Notes: a model not told the origin generated them from the letters alone. Counted from the first letter of the stretch, positions 1 to 10,066 are shown. The stretch is DNA of 64,000 nt from Grimontia celer (GCF_900055185.1 NZ_FIZX01000001.1:186001-250000), one strand, 5' to 3'. A program made the numbers and translations.

Positions 1-102
1 TAACGCGAAATGTCGTTTAATTCGTCAGCAATCAAGATTTTTAAACAGTTATTCACGCTGGAAATTTTGTGATGTGGCGGGTAATATTCGCGTCAAATTT
101 TC

Positions 103-118
103 ACGCAAACGTTTGTGG
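103..118. promoter_or_regulatory. PurR-like operator, box 1
   Basis: ACGCAAACGTTTGTGG matches the enterobacterial PurR consensus ACGCAAACGTTTGCGT at 13 of 16 positions, counted by eye. It lies 55 bp before the purine permease start, a place suited to purine repression. The assignment rests on motif likeness only. Confidence 0.6.
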
Positions 119-131
119 AAAACGTTTGCGT
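116..131. promoter_or_regulatory. PurR-like operator, box 2
   Basis: TGGAAAACGTTTGCGT matches the PurR consensus at 13 of 16 positions, with its right half perfect. Its centre is 13 bp from that of box 1 and the two boxes overlap by three bases. A paired site next to a purine transporter and upstream of gpt suggests purine control of both genes. Confidence 0.55.
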
Positions 132-172
132 CAACTTTTGCCAAATTCTTACTTTCCAAGGAACCGAAAGCC

Positions 173-1459
173 ATGCTTGAGCGTCTTTTTAAACTGAAAG
201 AGCAAGGTACAGATATCAAAACCGAGGTTATTGCGGGACTGACCACATTCCTGACAATGGCTTACATCATTTTCGTTAACCCGGCGATTCTGTCTGAAAC
301 AGGCATGGATCGTGGCGCAGTCTTTGTTGCAACCTGTTTGGCGGCGGCGATTGGCTGTTTCATTATGGGTCTGGTTGCGAACTATCCTGTTGCTCAGGCA
401 CCAGGGATGGGTCTGAACGCCTTCTTCACTTATACCGTTGTTTTCCAAATGGGCTACTCATGGCAGGTCGCACTGGCTGCGGTATTCCTGTCGGGTGTGT
501 GTTTTATCGCGTTGAGCCTGTTTAAGGTGCGTGAATGGATTATTCACTCTATTCCGCTGTCGCTGCGTACCGGTATCTCAGCGGGTATCGGTATGTTCCT
601 CGCGCTGATTGCACTGCAAAACTCAGGCATTGTCGTTGACCATCCAGCCACACTGGTTTCAATGGGCGACCTTTCTTCATTTGGTCCTGCGATGGCTGCA
701 TTGGGTTTCTTCTTGACCATTGGCCTGGTTAACCGCGGTATTAAAGGCGCGGTAATGATCGCGATTCTTATCGTGACGGCACTGGGTGTATTGTTTGGTG
801 AAATTCAATACGGCGGCATCATGTCTGCGCCACCGAGCATTGCGCCAACCTTTATGCAGCTCGATTTTGCCGGCGCGATGGAAGTGGGTCTGATTTCTAT
901 CGTGTTCGCTTTCCTGTTTGTTGATCTGTTTGATACGGCGGGCACTTTGGTAGGTGTAGCGCAAAAAGCTGAGCTTTTAGATAAAGATGGCAAACTGCCG
1001 CGTCTAAACCGTGCGCTGTTGGCTGACAGTACGGCAACCACTGTAGGTGCGGTACTGGGTACATCGAATACTACGTCTTACATTGAAAGTGTGTCAGGTG
1101 TTGCTGCGGGTGGCCGTACCGGTCTAACAGCTGTGACGGTAGGCATTATGTTCCTGCTGGCGCTGTTCTTCTCACCACTGGCTGGAATGGTTCCGGCATA
1201 TGCGACAGCTGGTGCGCTGTTTTACGTTGCTATTCTTATGATGTCAGGTTTGGTAAGCATCAATTGGCGTGACCTGACTGAAGCGGCACCTGTTGTGGTT
1301 GTGTGTCTTCTGATGCCTCTGACCTATTCAATTGCTCACGGTATCGGTCTGGGCTTTATCTCTTACTGTGCTATCAAAGCGTTCAGCGGTAAAGGACGTG
1401 ATGTGCCTATCAGTATTTGGGTTCTTGCTGCCCTGTTCTTGCTGAAATTCGTTATGTAA
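173..1459 (+). CDS. NCS2 (AzgA-type) purine permease
   Basis: Predicted inner-membrane importer of a purine base such as adenine, guanine or hypoxanthine, 428 aa, driven by proton symport in characterised relatives. The N-terminus carries the family stretch TFLTMAYIIFVNPAILS followed by about 12 hydrophobic segments, and the DLFDTAGTLVG and GTSNTTSYIES motifs typical of the AzgA branch are present. I chose the ATG at 173 because AAGGA lies 10 bases upstream and family proteins begin with a similar short lead; an upstream GTG-initiated extension would cover the PurR-like boxes. Neighbouring gpt encodes a phosphoribosyltransferase that would trap the imported base. The substrate cannot be settled by eye. 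Confidence 0.9.
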   Translation: MLERLFKLKEQGTDIKTEVIAGLTTFLTMAYIIFVNPAILSETGMDRGAVFVATCLAAAIGCFIMGLVANYPVAQAPGMGLNAFFTYTVVFQMGYSWQVALAAVFLSGVCFIALSLFKVREWIIHSIPLSLRTGISAGIGMFLALIALQNSGIVVDHPATLVSMGDLSSFGPAMAALGFFLTIGLVNRGIKGAVMIAILIVTALGVLFGEIQYGGIMSAPPSIAPTFMQLDFAGAMEVGLISIVFAFLFVDLFDTAGTLVGVAQKAELLDKDGKLPRLNRALLADSTATTVGAVLGTSNTTSYIESVSGVAAGGRTGLTAVTVGIMFLLALFFSPLAGMVPAYATAGALFYVAILMMSGLVSINWRDLTEAAPVVVVCLLMPLTYSIAHGIGLGFISYCAIKAFSGKGRDVPISIWVLAALFLLKFVM

Positions 1460-1522
1460 GACACAATACGCCGCAATCGTTTGACTGAGTTAAATTGGCG
1501 TCTAACGCCTGAGGTTTTCTAA

Positions 1523-1981
1523 ATGAGCAACAAGTTTGTTATCACCTGGGACAACATGCAAATGTACACCCGTCAACTGGCTGAAAAACTGCTACCAGCA
1601 GATCAATGGAAAGGCATTATCGCGGTAAGCCGCGGTGGTCTGGTTCCTTCAGCGATTTTGGCGCGTGAGCTGGGTATTCGCCATGTGGATACAGTTTGCA
1701 TTTCTAGCTACGACCACGATCACCAGCGTGATATGCGTGTTCTGAAGAAAGCAGACGGCGACGGCGAAGGCTTCCTGGTAGTGGACGATCTGGTTGATAC
1801 TGGCGGTACTGCAGAAGTCATTCGTGAAATGTACCCGAAAGCGAAATTCGTGACTGTTTGTGCGAAGCCAGCGGGTAAGCACCTGGTAGATGACTACGTG
1901 GTAGACATCCCTCAGGACTGTTGGATTGAGCAACCTTGGGACATGGGCGTAACTTTTGTTGAGCCAATCTCAAAGCGTTAA
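1523..1981 (+). CDS. gpt: Xanthine-guanine phosphoribosyltransferase
   Basis: Converts guanine, xanthine and less well hypoxanthine to their nucleotides with PRPP, in purine salvage at the inner face of the membrane. At 152 aa it has the same length as E. coli Gpt. The PRPP-binding motif [14 protein letters not shown] is at about residues 84-97, and the SRGGL substrate loop at about 36-40. It follows the purine permease by 63 bp and is ended by a clear hairpin plus T-run, so the two may share a transcript under the PurR-like boxes. Confidence 0.97.
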   Translation: MSNKFVITWDNMQMYTRQLAEKLLPADQWKGIIAVSRGGLVPSAILARELGIRHVDTVCISSYDHDHQRDMRVLKKADGDGEGFLVVDDLVDTGGTAEVIREMYPKAKFVTVCAKPAGKHLVDDYVVDIPQDCWIEQPWDMGVTFVEPISKR

Positions 1982-1996
1982 TTGCTAAAGAACTTG

Positions 1997-2023
1997 AAAA
2001 AGCCCCTCTATGGGGCTTTTTTT
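1997..2023 (+). terminator. Terminator after gpt
   Basis: AAAAAGCCCC, loop TCTAT, GGGGCTTTTTTT: a GC stem followed by seven T residues, 16 bases after the gpt stop. Confidence 0.9.
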
Positions 2024-2125
2024 ATGACCAAATTTAGGCGCCTATCATTCAGGTGAGGTCATGGTTTTGAGCATTTTTGGGTATACAATGGTGTCAGTTC
2101 AGTTATTTAATCAAGGAGAGGTTCC

Positions 2126-3379
2126 GTGAGCGAAACCGAATCCGAAAACCTTTCAGTAAAACTCTTCAAACAACATAAGCACGCCAGAGAAACATCGACC
2201 ATTGTTGGGTCGGTCAATCAATCACCAAATGATGTACACAATGCATTAGATGGAGACAGCGATAATAGCTGGTACCGCACACTCCGTCGTCCTCAGTGGA
2301 TTTGGCAAGGTGTTGACCCTATTGATATGGAAGCCACTCTGGCGCGTATTGCGGGTTCTGATAACAATCGAAGCAATGAAACCCTTCTGGATACGGTTGT
2401 TGGCTACCGTTCTGGCAACTGGTCTTATGAATGGACACAGGGTGGAATGAAGCACCAAAAGCTGGCGCAGGATTGTGAAGAGCAAGGAAACAAAGAGGAA
2501 GCGGCTGAGCATTGGCTACGTGCTTGCACCTACTTTAGTATTGCAGCCTACCCGCACTTGAAAGGCGATCCTCTGTCTTTGCAGGCTGAAGTGCTCGCGA
2601 ACAAAGCATTTCATTCAGCCATTGAAAAGTCCCCATATAAAATCAAAAACGTTGTTACCAAAGTCGATGGCAAGCCTCTGGAAGGCTTTTTGTACCTTCC
2701 TCACACTGATGAACCTCTTCCGACAGTCATTATCAGTGGTGGTTTAGATGCGCTACAAACAGACCTTTGGCGTTTATTCGAAACCTACTTTGCTCCGGCG
2801 AATATCGCCATGTTGACGTTGGACATGCCGTCAGTGGGTCGTAGCGGCCATTGGTCCTTGAGCGAAGATACCAGCAAACTGCATCAGGCGATGCTGAGTG
2901 AGCTCGCTTCAGTACCTTGGGTTGACCATCATCGTGTTGGCTGTATGGGTGTGCGTTTTGGTGGTAATGCTGCGGTTCGTATGGCATTTGTTGAGCAAAA
3001 CCGGATTAAGTCGTGTGTCTCCATCGGTGGTGTTCTGCATTCAATGCTAAGTGATATGCAGCGTCTCAAGGCTATCCCTCCTATGTATTTGGATACTATT
3101 GCTTCGCGTATGGGAAAATCGCAGGCGTCAGCTTCTTTTCTCACCCAGCTCCAGGCGTTGTCTCTTAAAAATCAGGGGCTACTGACAGGCAGGAAAACCA
3201 AGGTGCCGGTACTGGCAATGAGTCTTGAGGGAGACCCTGTCTGCCCAGATACAGACAATCAACTGGCCGCGCTTTACAGCTACGGTGGTAAAGCCAAGAC
3301 GCTTCCCAATAAGCCACTCCATGACGGATATCACAGAATTATGACTGAGGCTGTGAAATGGTTTAAGGATACCTTGTGA
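2126..3379 (+). CDS. frsA: FrsA-type alpha/beta hydrolase-fold protein
   Basis: Homologue of FrsA (YafA), 417 aa, a protein reported to bind unphosphorylated EIIA-Glc in enterobacteria and V. vulnificus and to shift carbon flux between fermentation and respiration. The N-terminal half is helical (family DUF1100 type) and the C-terminal half has the hydrolase fold. The nucleophile elbow reads MGVRFGG, lacking the usual Gly-X-Ser-X-Gly serine, as in E. coli FrsA. It starts at GTG, preceded by AAGGAGAG six bases upstream. A -10-like TATACAAT lies at 2082-2089. Position between gpt and crl is the usual Vibrionaceae and enterobacterial order. Confidence 0.92.
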   Translation: MSETESENLSVKLFKQHKHARETSTIVGSVNQSPNDVHNALDGDSDNSWYRTLRRPQWIWQGVDPIDMEATLARIAGSDNNRSNETLLDTVVGYRSGNWSYEWTQGGMKHQKLAQDCEEQGNKEEAAEHWLRACTYFSIAAYPHLKGDPLSLQAEVLANKAFHSAIEKSPYKIKNVVTKVDGKPLEGFLYLPHTDEPLPTVIISGGLDALQTDLWRLFETYFAPANIAMLTLDMPSVGRSGHWSLSEDTSKLHQAMLSELASVPWVDHHRVGCMGVRFGGNAAVRMAFVEQNRIKSCVSIGGVLHSMLSDMQRLKAIPPMYLDTIASRMGKSQASASFLTQLQALSLKNQGLLTGRKTKVPVLAMSLEGDPVCPDTDNQLAALYSYGGKAKTLPNKPLHDGYHRIMTEAVKWFKDTL

Positions 3380-3504
3380 TCTAGATCTTCTTAACGGCGT
3401 GGGGCGTTCATTAAATGCTCAAAGCATTGCTCGATGGGACGATATATTGATCGTAGCGTGTTATACAGACATGAGCTGCTGGTGAAAATACACATAATAA
3501 AAAC

Positions 3505-3536
3505 AGGGGCTTTGCGCTAATCAGCCCCTCTTTTTG
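3505..3536 (+). terminator. Terminator between frsA and crl
   Basis: AGGGGCT and AGCCCCT arms around an 11-base loop, followed by CTTTTT. It separates frsA from crl, so crl probably has its own promoter in the following 50 bases. Confidence 0.8.
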
Positions 3537-3589
3537 CCTATATGCAGTCGTGTTGAAACGGACTTTTTCTCGTATTATGGGAGCTTGCT

Positions 3590-3994
3590 ATGACCGATGA
3601 AACCAAAACGCTTTCTCATGGGCGTCTGCTGACGCGTTTCGCTCAGATAGGGCCTTACCTGCGTCAAAATAAATGCTCAGAGGAAACCTACTTCTTTGAC
3701 TGTTTGTCCGCCTGCGTCAATGCTAAAAAATCGCCAGAATGCAGAGAATTCTGGGGCTGGTGGATGGAAATTTCACCTAAAGACGGCGGGTTTGAATACG
3801 CTTATACCTTCGGTAAGTTCGACAGTGAAGGCGAATGGAAAGAGGAGAATGTACCAAACAAGTCCTCTTCCGAAGTGAAAGCATCGCTAGATGCGTTTTA
3901 TTCAAAAATAACTGGATTTATCGAAGGTGAACTGGGATTGGAAATCACTGCCAAGCCTTCGCTCAAGCAGCCTAAGCTAGGTTCTGCAGCCTAA
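3590..3994 (+). CDS. crl: Sigma factor-binding protein Crl
   Basis: Small cytoplasmic activator that binds sigma-S and favours its assembly with core RNA polymerase. The 134-aa product has the Crl signature: SHGRLLTRFAQIGPYLR at the N-terminus, CLSACVNAKKSPECREFWGWWMEI in the middle and GGFEYAYTFGKF after it. GGGAG precedes the ATG by five bases. As in E. coli it sits between frsA and proBA. Confidence 0.95.
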   Translation: MTDETKTLSHGRLLTRFAQIGPYLRQNKCSEETYFFDCLSACVNAKKSPECREFWGWWMEISPKDGGFEYAYTFGKFDSEGEWKEENVPNKSSSEVKASLDAFYSKITGFIEGELGLEITAKPSLKQPKLGSAA

Positions 3995-4099
3995 ACCTCT
4001 CCTTTTGATGAATTATGTGATTGAGTTGCTTTAATCACTTGTTATCTTGGTCTGGGATTGATAAAAGAAGGGCTTAATCGCTTTTATGTTGTCAATGTC

Positions 4100-5257
4100 A
4101 TGTCAGGCCAAGAAAACGTTTCATCTGTCTATTCTGGTGCTGGCGATACTTCTGATCGCCAGACCATTGTCGTCAAACTCGGTACCAGCGTACTGACCGG
4201 CGGCTCCAAGAAAATCGACCGCGCGCACCTTGTTGAATTGGTGCGTCAATGCGCCATGCTTATCCGTCAGGGACACAGAGTCATTGTTGTCACCTCTGGT
4301 GCGATTGCAGCGGGTCGTGAACACCTCAACTATCCCGAACTTGCGACGACCATTGCTAACAAGCAAATGCTGGCAGCGGTAGGTCAAAGCCGCCTTATCC
4401 AGGAATGGGAAAGCATGTTTGCCATTTATGGCATTAACATTGGTCAAATGCTGCTGACCCGCGCTGACTTGGATGACCGCGAGCGTTACCTCAATGCACG
4501 CGACATGCTGCAAGCGCTGCTGGCAAACAACATTGTGCCTGTGGTGAATGAAAACGATGCGGTTGCAACGGCAGAAATCAAAGTCGGTGACAATGATAAC
4601 CTGTCAGCGCTGGTCGCGATTTTGGCTGAAGCAGACAAGCTTTTATTGCTGACTGACCAACCGGGTTTATTCACTGCTGATCCACGCAGCAATCCTGATG
4701 CAGAGCTTATCCGAGAAGTGCATACCATTGATGAGACCCTGCACAAGCTGGCGGGTGGCAGTGTCAGTGGGTTAGGTACAGGTGGCATGGCAACCAAACT
4801 GCAGGCAGCAGACGTTGCTCGCCGTGCAGGTATTGAAGTGACGATCGCAGCAGGTAGTCGTCCTGAAGTGATTCAACATTTGGTGGATGGCAAAGAGGCC
4901 GGTACGCGTTTCCTTCCATTGGAATCACCTTTGGAAAGCCGCAAACGCTGGATTCTGGCTGGGCCTCCTCCAGCGGGGAACATCATTATTGACGACGGCG
5001 CCGCGAAAGCAGTGGTTGAGCGTCACAGTAGCCTGTTATCAAAAGGCATTACTGGCGTAGAGGGTCATTTTGACCGAGGTTCAGTAGCACGCATCTGTAA
5101 CCAGAAAGGTAAGCAGTTGGCGCGCGGTATTTGTCGCTATTCAAGCAAAGATCTTAGCGCGATCGCGGGTCGACATAGCCAGGACATTCAAGATATTCTG
5201 GGATACGCTCACGGCGCGGTCGCAGTGCACTGCGACGACTTGGTCGTTATCGATTAA
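4100..5257 (+). CDS. proB: Glutamate 5-kinase
   Basis: First enzyme of proline synthesis: phosphorylates glutamate to gamma-glutamyl phosphate with ATP and is normally feedback-inhibited by proline. The product has an amino-acid-kinase domain ([52 protein letters not shown]) followed by a C-terminal PUA domain from about residue 290. I start it at the ATG at 4100 (385 aa); a TTG at 4058 is also in frame but would add 14 unconserved residues. No strong ribosome site precedes either, so the start is uncertain. proA follows after 51 bp. Confidence 0.93.
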   Translation: MSGQENVSSVYSGAGDTSDRQTIVVKLGTSVLTGGSKKIDRAHLVELVRQCAMLIRQGHRVIVVTSGAIAAGREHLNYPELATTIANKQMLAAVGQSRLIQEWESMFAIYGINIGQMLLTRADLDDRERYLNARDMLQALLANNIVPVVNENDAVATAEIKVGDNDNLSALVAILAEADKLLLLTDQPGLFTADPRSNPDAELIREVHTIDETLHKLAGGSVSGLGTGGMATKLQAADVARRAGIEVTIAAGSRPEVIQHLVDGKEAGTRFLPLESPLESRKRWILAGPPPAGNIIIDDGAAKAVVERHSSLLSKGITGVEGHFDRGSVARICNQKGKQLARGICRYSSKDLSAIAGRHSQDIQDILGYAHGAVAVHCDDLVVID

Positions 5258-5308
5258 TCAGACTGTGGCAGAAGCCGCGGTTATTCAGGAAGAGCAATAG
5301 AGGCTGAA

Positions 5309-6562
5309 ATGAGTCTTCAACAAATGGGACGTGCAGCGAAAGACGCTGCTTACGCACTGGCAACGGCACCGACAGCGCAAAAAAACAAAGCGCTGGCAGT
5401 CATTGCTGACGAATTGGAAGCGAATGCAGCAACTATCCTTGCTGCCAATGCAAAAGACATCGATGCGGGACGCGAAGCGGGTTTGCCCGACGCGATGCTG
5501 GATCGTCTTTTGCTGAACGAAGCGCGTTTAGCAGGCATTGCTGCTGACGTTCGCAACGTGATTTCGCTGTCCGATCCCGTCGGCAGCGAGATTGACTGCA
5601 AAGTGCTGGAAAACGGCATGACATTGAGCCGCCGCCGCGAACCCATTGGCGTTATTGGTGTGATCTATGAAGCGCGCCCGAACGTGACCATTGATATCGC
5701 TTCTTTGTGTCTGAAAACCGGCAATGCAAGCATTCTGCGTGGTGGTCGTGAAACCTTCCACTCAAACGTTGAGCTGGTGAAAGTGATTCAGACCGCGCTG
5801 GAAAAAGCCGATTTGCCAGCCGCATCTGTGCAATATATTGAAAAGCCAGATCGCGAGCTTGTGGGTGAGCTGCTTCGCCTGGACGAGTATGTTGACATGA
5901 TCATCCCTCGCGGCGGCGCGGGTCTCCACAAGATGTGCAAGGAAAACAGCACGATTCCTGTGATCATTGGCGGCTTCGGCATCAGTCACTTGTTCGTAGA
6001 TAAAACTGCTGATCTCGAGCGCTCGCTGGATGTGATCATTAATTCCAAGGTTCAACGTCCTTCTGCGTGTAATGCGCTGGATACCTTGCTGGTTCACGAA
6101 GCGGTTGCCGCTGAGGTGCTGCAAAAACTGACACCACTGTTCAATGACAACAAGCTGAAAATCGTTGCTGATAAAGCGTCGCTGCCATTGCTGGGCGGCG
6201 TTGCATATCTGCAAGAAGTGGCAGAAGGTGATTTCGACACCGAATGGCTGAGCTACACGCTGGGCGTGGCTGTGGTCGCCGATGTGCACGCAGCGCTCAA
6301 ACACATGCGTGACCACAATGCGAGCCACTCAGATGCGATCCTGACTAACGATCTGGCCGCAGCAGAAGCCTTTATCAATGGCGCAGGTTCTGCGGCGGTA
6401 TACGTGAATGCGTCTACTCGCTTCACAGACGGCGCGCAGTTCGGTTTGGGTGCAGAGGTTGCGGTATCTACTCAGAAACTGCACGCACGTGGTCCTATGG
6501 GCTTGGAAGAACTCACCACCTACAAGTGGGTCGGTAAAGCAGACTACCTGCCACGCGCTTAA
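5309..6562 (+). CDS. proA: Gamma-glutamyl phosphate reductase
   Basis: NADPH-dependent reduction of gamma-glutamyl phosphate to glutamate-5-semialdehyde, the second step of proline synthesis. The 417-aa product is full length. The catalytic cysteine lies in [16 protein letters not shown], and the nucleotide-fold motif [14 protein letters not shown] and the C-terminal [20 protein letters not shown] are as in the family. It forms the standard proBA operon, ended by a hairpin 24 bp after the stop. Confidence 0.97.
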   Translation: MSLQQMGRAAKDAAYALATAPTAQKNKALAVIADELEANAATILAANAKDIDAGREAGLPDAMLDRLLLNEARLAGIAADVRNVISLSDPVGSEIDCKVLENGMTLSRRREPIGVIGVIYEARPNVTIDIASLCLKTGNASILRGGRETFHSNVELVKVIQTALEKADLPAASVQYIEKPDRELVGELLRLDEYVDMIIPRGGAGLHKMCKENSTIPVIIGGFGISHLFVDKTADLERSLDVIINSKVQRPSACNALDTLLVHEAVAAEVLQKLTPLFNDNKLKIVADKASLPLLGGVAYLQEVAEGDFDTEWLSYTLGVAVVADVHAALKHMRDHNASHSDAILTNDLAAAEAFINGAGSAAVYVNASTRFTDGAQFGLGAEVAVSTQKLHARGPMGLEELTTYKWVGKADYLPRA

Positions 6563-6585
6563 CCTGCGCACCGAATGAATATTGA

Positions 6586-6615
6586 AAGGCACGCGAAAGC
6601 GTGCCTTTTTCTTTT
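6586..6615 (+). terminator. Terminator after proA
   Basis: GGCACGC, loop GAAA, GCGTGCC followed by TTTTTCTTTT. A strong stem with a U-rich tail. Confidence 0.9.
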
Positions 6616-6672
6616 CTGCCAATCTTTTTGAAGGTAATCTCTCGCCAACCTTTACGATTGAAAAAGACCGCC

Positions 6673-7587
6673 ATGGATTACACCACGCTTTCCCGCATCA
6701 GCCTGAAAAATCTCACTGTAATGCATGTGCTCTTGATGACGCATAGCGTGACACAAACGGCAGAGATTCTTTGCGTGACGCCATCAAGTGTCAGTAAGGC
6801 TTTGGGGCAGCTTAAATCCGATCTGAATGACGAACTCTTTTTCCGTCGCGGCAACCAACTGATGCCGACGCAATACGCGCTCAGCATTGGTCCTGCTATC
6901 CATAACGTGCTTTCCAACATCAGCGGTATCTTTGAGCAGGGTGAATTCGCACCGGAGAGGTTTGGCGGCAGTCTGTCACTCGCCATGCGGGAAAGTACGT
7001 TTGAACTTTTCGCGCCCACGCTATGTGATATTTCCCAAAAACTGGGTGCCAGTGCGCAGCTCAGTATTTCCACTAAGGAGCAATTCAGTTTCGAAGCGCT
7101 GCTCAGTGGTAAGCTGGACTTTCTCGTACTTCCTCACGATGTCAGCCAGCCACCGACGCTCAGCAAGAGCCTAGTCTGGCAGACGATTCTGGAAGACGAA
7201 ATGGTGTGTTTGATGAACCCAAACCATCCGTTGGCTGATGTGGAGTTAGACATTGATGGCTACCTGAGTTGTCGCCATATCAACGTGATAGATAAAGATT
7301 TATCAGAGCCGTATTTCGAACAAACCCTGACCCAGCACCATGGTGCGCGTCAGATAGCCATGCGTGTGGCGGATTTTGGGTCGGCAGCATCTACCTGTCA
7401 TCACTCAAACTATCTGTTTACCTGCTCTAAACGTTGGGCGGAAACCGCCTTGCAGGCAAAAGGACTGGTGGCGAAACCTCTGCCGTTTGATTATGGGCAG
7501 GTGGCATACAGTCTGGTATGGAATACGGTGAGCCTGAATAACCCAGCCTGTCGTTGGCTTCATAGCCAGCTTATTGCCGAGAGCTAA
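6673..7587 (+). CDS. LysR-family transcriptional regulator
   Basis: A 304-aa regulator with an N-terminal winged helix-turn-helix at about residues 9-65 (LMTHSVTQTAEILCVTPSSVSKALGQLKSDL, then LFFRRGNQLMPT) and a periplasmic-binding-like effector domain behind it. I chose the ATG at 6673, where the family's normal N-terminus begins; an upstream extension to 6601 would overlap the proA terminator. It converges with yjjW, 25 bp apart. It could control the yjjI-yjjW glycyl-radical genes, but no evidence in the sequence shows this. Effector and targets are unknown. Confidence 0.88.
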   Translation: MDYTTLSRISLKNLTVMHVLLMTHSVTQTAEILCVTPSSVSKALGQLKSDLNDELFFRRGNQLMPTQYALSIGPAIHNVLSNISGIFEQGEFAPERFGGSLSLAMRESTFELFAPTLCDISQKLGASAQLSISTKEQFSFEALLSGKLDFLVLPHDVSQPPTLSKSLVWQTILEDEMVCLMNPNHPLADVELDIDGYLSCRHINVIDKDLSEPYFEQTLTQHHGARQIAMRVADFGSAASTCHHSNYLFTCSKRWAETALQAKGLVAKPLPFDYGQVAYSLVWNTVSLNNPACRWLHSQLIAES

Positions 7588-7612
7588 TCGCCAATCAAAG
7601 TAAGGTGGAGAG

Positions 7613-8494
7613 TTAGGTATAAATGGTCGGCTTCAGTATCGGCCGATGAATGCGGGCGAACAGCAAATCGTGGAAGCGATCCATTTCCGCTTCGCTGCAT
7701 TTTTCCCACTCTAATGCCTGACCCATCACGCCATGGTGTTGAAAGGCATTGAGGCGAATTTGAACTGACTCTGGCAATGTATTGAGATACGCGCCGACGG
7801 CATCCACTTCCGTATCCAAGTCGCTTTTCCCCGGAATATGAAGCAAACGCACTTCGTGCAGTTTTCCCATCTCAGCCAGCAAGTCGATAGTGTCTATGAC
7901 GCGGTGTTTATCGCGGCCAATCAGCCAGCGATGCGTCTCGGATTGCCAGGATTTTAAATCAATCATTGCGCCATCGAGGTAAGGGGCAACGCGCTCCCAA
8001 CCTGAACGCGACAATGAACCGTTGCTGTCGATAAAACATGTCAGGTGCGACAACGCAGGGTCGGCTTTTACCGCTTTGAAAAGCTCGATGATGAACGGCA
8101 GTTGCAGCGTGGCTTCACCGCCTGACACGGTAATGCCGTTCAGGAAAAAGTGGTGCTGGCGAACCAAGGCCAGCATGTCGTCCAAGCTGTAGCTGACAAT
8201 TTTTGGGTTGGATTTGTGAGGGCACACGTCGATGCAAAGATCGCAGTGAGTACATTTTTTGGCATCCCAAACCACTTTGCCTTCAGCACTGAATGACAGC
8301 GCATCAGCAGGGCAGGGCGCCACACAATCGCCGCAATCGGTGCAGTGATTAATGGTATGCGGATTGTGGCAGGTAATGCAGTCGAAATTGCAGCCCTGCA
8401 AAAAGATGACCAGGCGGTTGCCCGGTCCATCTACACAAGAGAATGTCAGGATACGGCTGACTAAGGCGTTTGTCTTACTCGGTTTCACTGACAT
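7613..8494 (-). CDS. yjjW: YjjW-type glycyl-radical enzyme activase
   Basis: Radical-SAM activating enzyme, 293 aa, expected to abstract hydrogen from the glycine of YjjI. The radical-SAM triad is CNFDCITC (about residues 34-41). An inserted ferredoxin-like domain has two four-cysteine motifs, CTDCGDCVAPC and CTHCDLCIDVC, as in other glycyl-radical activases. It lies 30 bp downstream of yjjI, transcribed with it. It should act only without oxygen. Confidence 0.92.
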   Translation of the reverse strand: MSVKPSKTNALVSRILTFSCVDGPGNRLVIFLQGCNFDCITCHNPHTINHCTDCGDCVAPCPADALSFSAEGKVVWDAKKCTHCDLCIDVCPHKSNPKIVSYSLDDMLALVRQHHFFLNGITVSGGEATLQLPFIIELFKAVKADPALSHLTCFIDSNGSLSRSGWERVAPYLDGAMIDLKSWQSETHRWLIGRDKHRVIDTIDLLAEMGKLHEVRLLHIPGKSDLDTEVDAVGAYLNTLPESVQIRLNAFQHHGVMGQALEWEKCSEAEMDRFHDLLFARIHRPILKPTIYT

Positions 8495-8524
8495 TCTCCG
8501 ATTGTGCTTTCTACTGACGTTTAC

Positions 8525-10066
8525 TTACTTGTAAACAGGCGTGGTCTCGAAGCTCACCACACGTGGTGCGCGGTCAAGAATACCCGTGTTGCAAGCCGCT
8601 TCTGCGCCCAGCCACGTGGTGTTCTTACGAGAACCTTCGTCGTCGTATTTCGCGATGTCAGACAGTTTGATCATGTAACCCGTTACGCGTACCAGATCGT
8701 TTGACGCAACGTTCGCGGTGAACTCACGGTAGCCCATGTTGATCGCACCTTTACACAGGTTGAACATGGCTTCTGGGTTTGATTTTACTGTCTCGTCGAT
8801 GGTCAGAATGTCACTGATACCTGAGGTGTAGTATTTGTGGTGACCTGCGGTTGCGTGAACGTAAGTCACTGGGTCTGGTTCAGTACCATAAGGGATACGA
8901 ACACCTGGGGTCACGTCTTTATCGATGCTGATGCCACCTTGTGAGTGCAGTACTGCTTTACCGTTCAGGCCATACTTCACAGGGCTTGATTCAACCAGCT
9001 CCGCCAGTTTTGCAGAGATAGCGTGACCCAGTTCGTTTGCGGCGATGTCGTGACCGTACTTCAGTGACTGACCGTCTTTCTCCATCAGGATGTTGACTGC
9101 TTCCGCCATGCCGTAAATACCGAACATAGGCGCGAAACGACCTTCTTCAATCAGACCTTCTGTTGCCAGGAAGTGTTTGAAGTAGTTTGAAGACTCGTGC
9201 AGGAAGCTGCTGCGAACGTCCATCAGTTCAACCATCAGCTTGCTGTAAGTTGGCAGCACTGCGTTCAGGAAGTCTTCTGCACTTTCCGCTTTCTCAGCAG
9301 CATGCTTCAGGTTCATACGTACCAGGGTGTTAGAACCGCCAGCCAGTGGCAGCGAGTTGTAGCAGCTTACGATACCGAAACGCTTGTCGCCGTATGCGGC
9401 AGCGTGCATTGGGTAGTTCGCGATGTGTGGCTTGCTGCACTCAACGATGTTTGCGGTTGCTTGACGCAATAGGTCGTCAGACGTAACCGCTGGGTCGTAC
9501 ATGAACGTCAGGTTCGGTGCGATTTGCTTCAGCTCAGCATCCACGCGCAGGATAGTGCGACAGATGATGTTGTCTGCTGGGCCGATGTTTGCGTGCATGA
9601 ATGCATCTGGCAGGGTGCGGTCCAGCATGATCCAGAAACGCTTAATTTTTTGGTAGATCTCTTCGTCTGACAGCTTGCCCACGTAAGGCATCAGCACGTC
9701 ATCCAACTGACCCACGTAAACAGGAATGTTGGTCACAGACGGTACGTGGTGGTAGATGATGTTCAGCATGTTCAGCGCATCATCTAGGTTCTCTGCGGGA
9801 GACAGCTCTAGGTACTCAGAACCTTGAGACAGGAACTTTGCGTAGTCTGGCAGTACGTAGCGTGGTTTGAACGGTGCGTGACCTTCAAACATGTCACAGA
9901 TAACGCCGTCTTTCATCGCCTGCTCGATATCGTCAGAGATATCCATGTAAGGCAGGCTTGCTTCTGCTTCCAACGCCAGCCATTGGTTTTTCTGCTTTGG
10001 CGACAGGGTTGGGTTGTTGATGATTTGGTAGAAACGTTCTTGAAGTTCTGTCAGATGCTTGCTCAT
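8525..10066 (-). CDS. yjjI: YjjI-family glycyl-radical enzyme
   Basis: A 513-aa glycyl-radical protein of unknown substrate. The radical loop RVTGY is near the C-terminus with the glycine at about residue 463, and a candidate thiyl cysteine is in FGIVSCYNSLPLAGG. It is much shorter than pyruvate formate-lyase, as is normal for YjjI. The adjacent activase yjjW makes the pair self-sufficient, and anaerobic expression is likely. In enterobacteria YjjI is still poorly characterised, so no reaction is assigned here. Confidence 0.92.
   Translation of the reverse strand: MSKHLTELQERFYQIINNPTLSPKQKNQWLALEAEASLPYMDISDDIEQAMKDGVICDMFEGHAPFKPRYVLPDYAKFLSQGSEYLELSPAENLDDALNMLNIIYHHVPSVTNIPVYVGQLDDVLMPYVGKLSDEEIYQKIKRFWIMLDRTLPDAFMHANIGPADNIICRTILRVDAELKQIAPNLTFMYDPAVTSDDLLRQATANIVECSKPHIANYPMHAAAYGDKRFGIVSCYNSLPLAGGSNTLVRMNLKHAAEKAESAEDFLNAVLPTYSKLMVELMDVRSSFLHESSNYFKHFLATEGLIEEGRFAPMFGIYGMAEAVNILMEKDGQSLKYGHDIAANELGHAISAKLAELVESSPVKYGLNGKAVLHSQGGISIDKDVTPGVRIPYGTEPDPVTYVHATAGHHKYYTSGISDILTIDETVKSNPEAMFNLCKGAINMGYREFTANVASNDLVRVTGYMIKLSDIAKYDDEGSRKNTTWLGAEAACNTGILDRAPRVVSFETTPVYK

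Noticed and set aside
4058-4099. Upstream TTG start for proB
   Set aside because: It adds 14 residues without family likeness; the ATG at 4100 gives a length nearer to known ProB.
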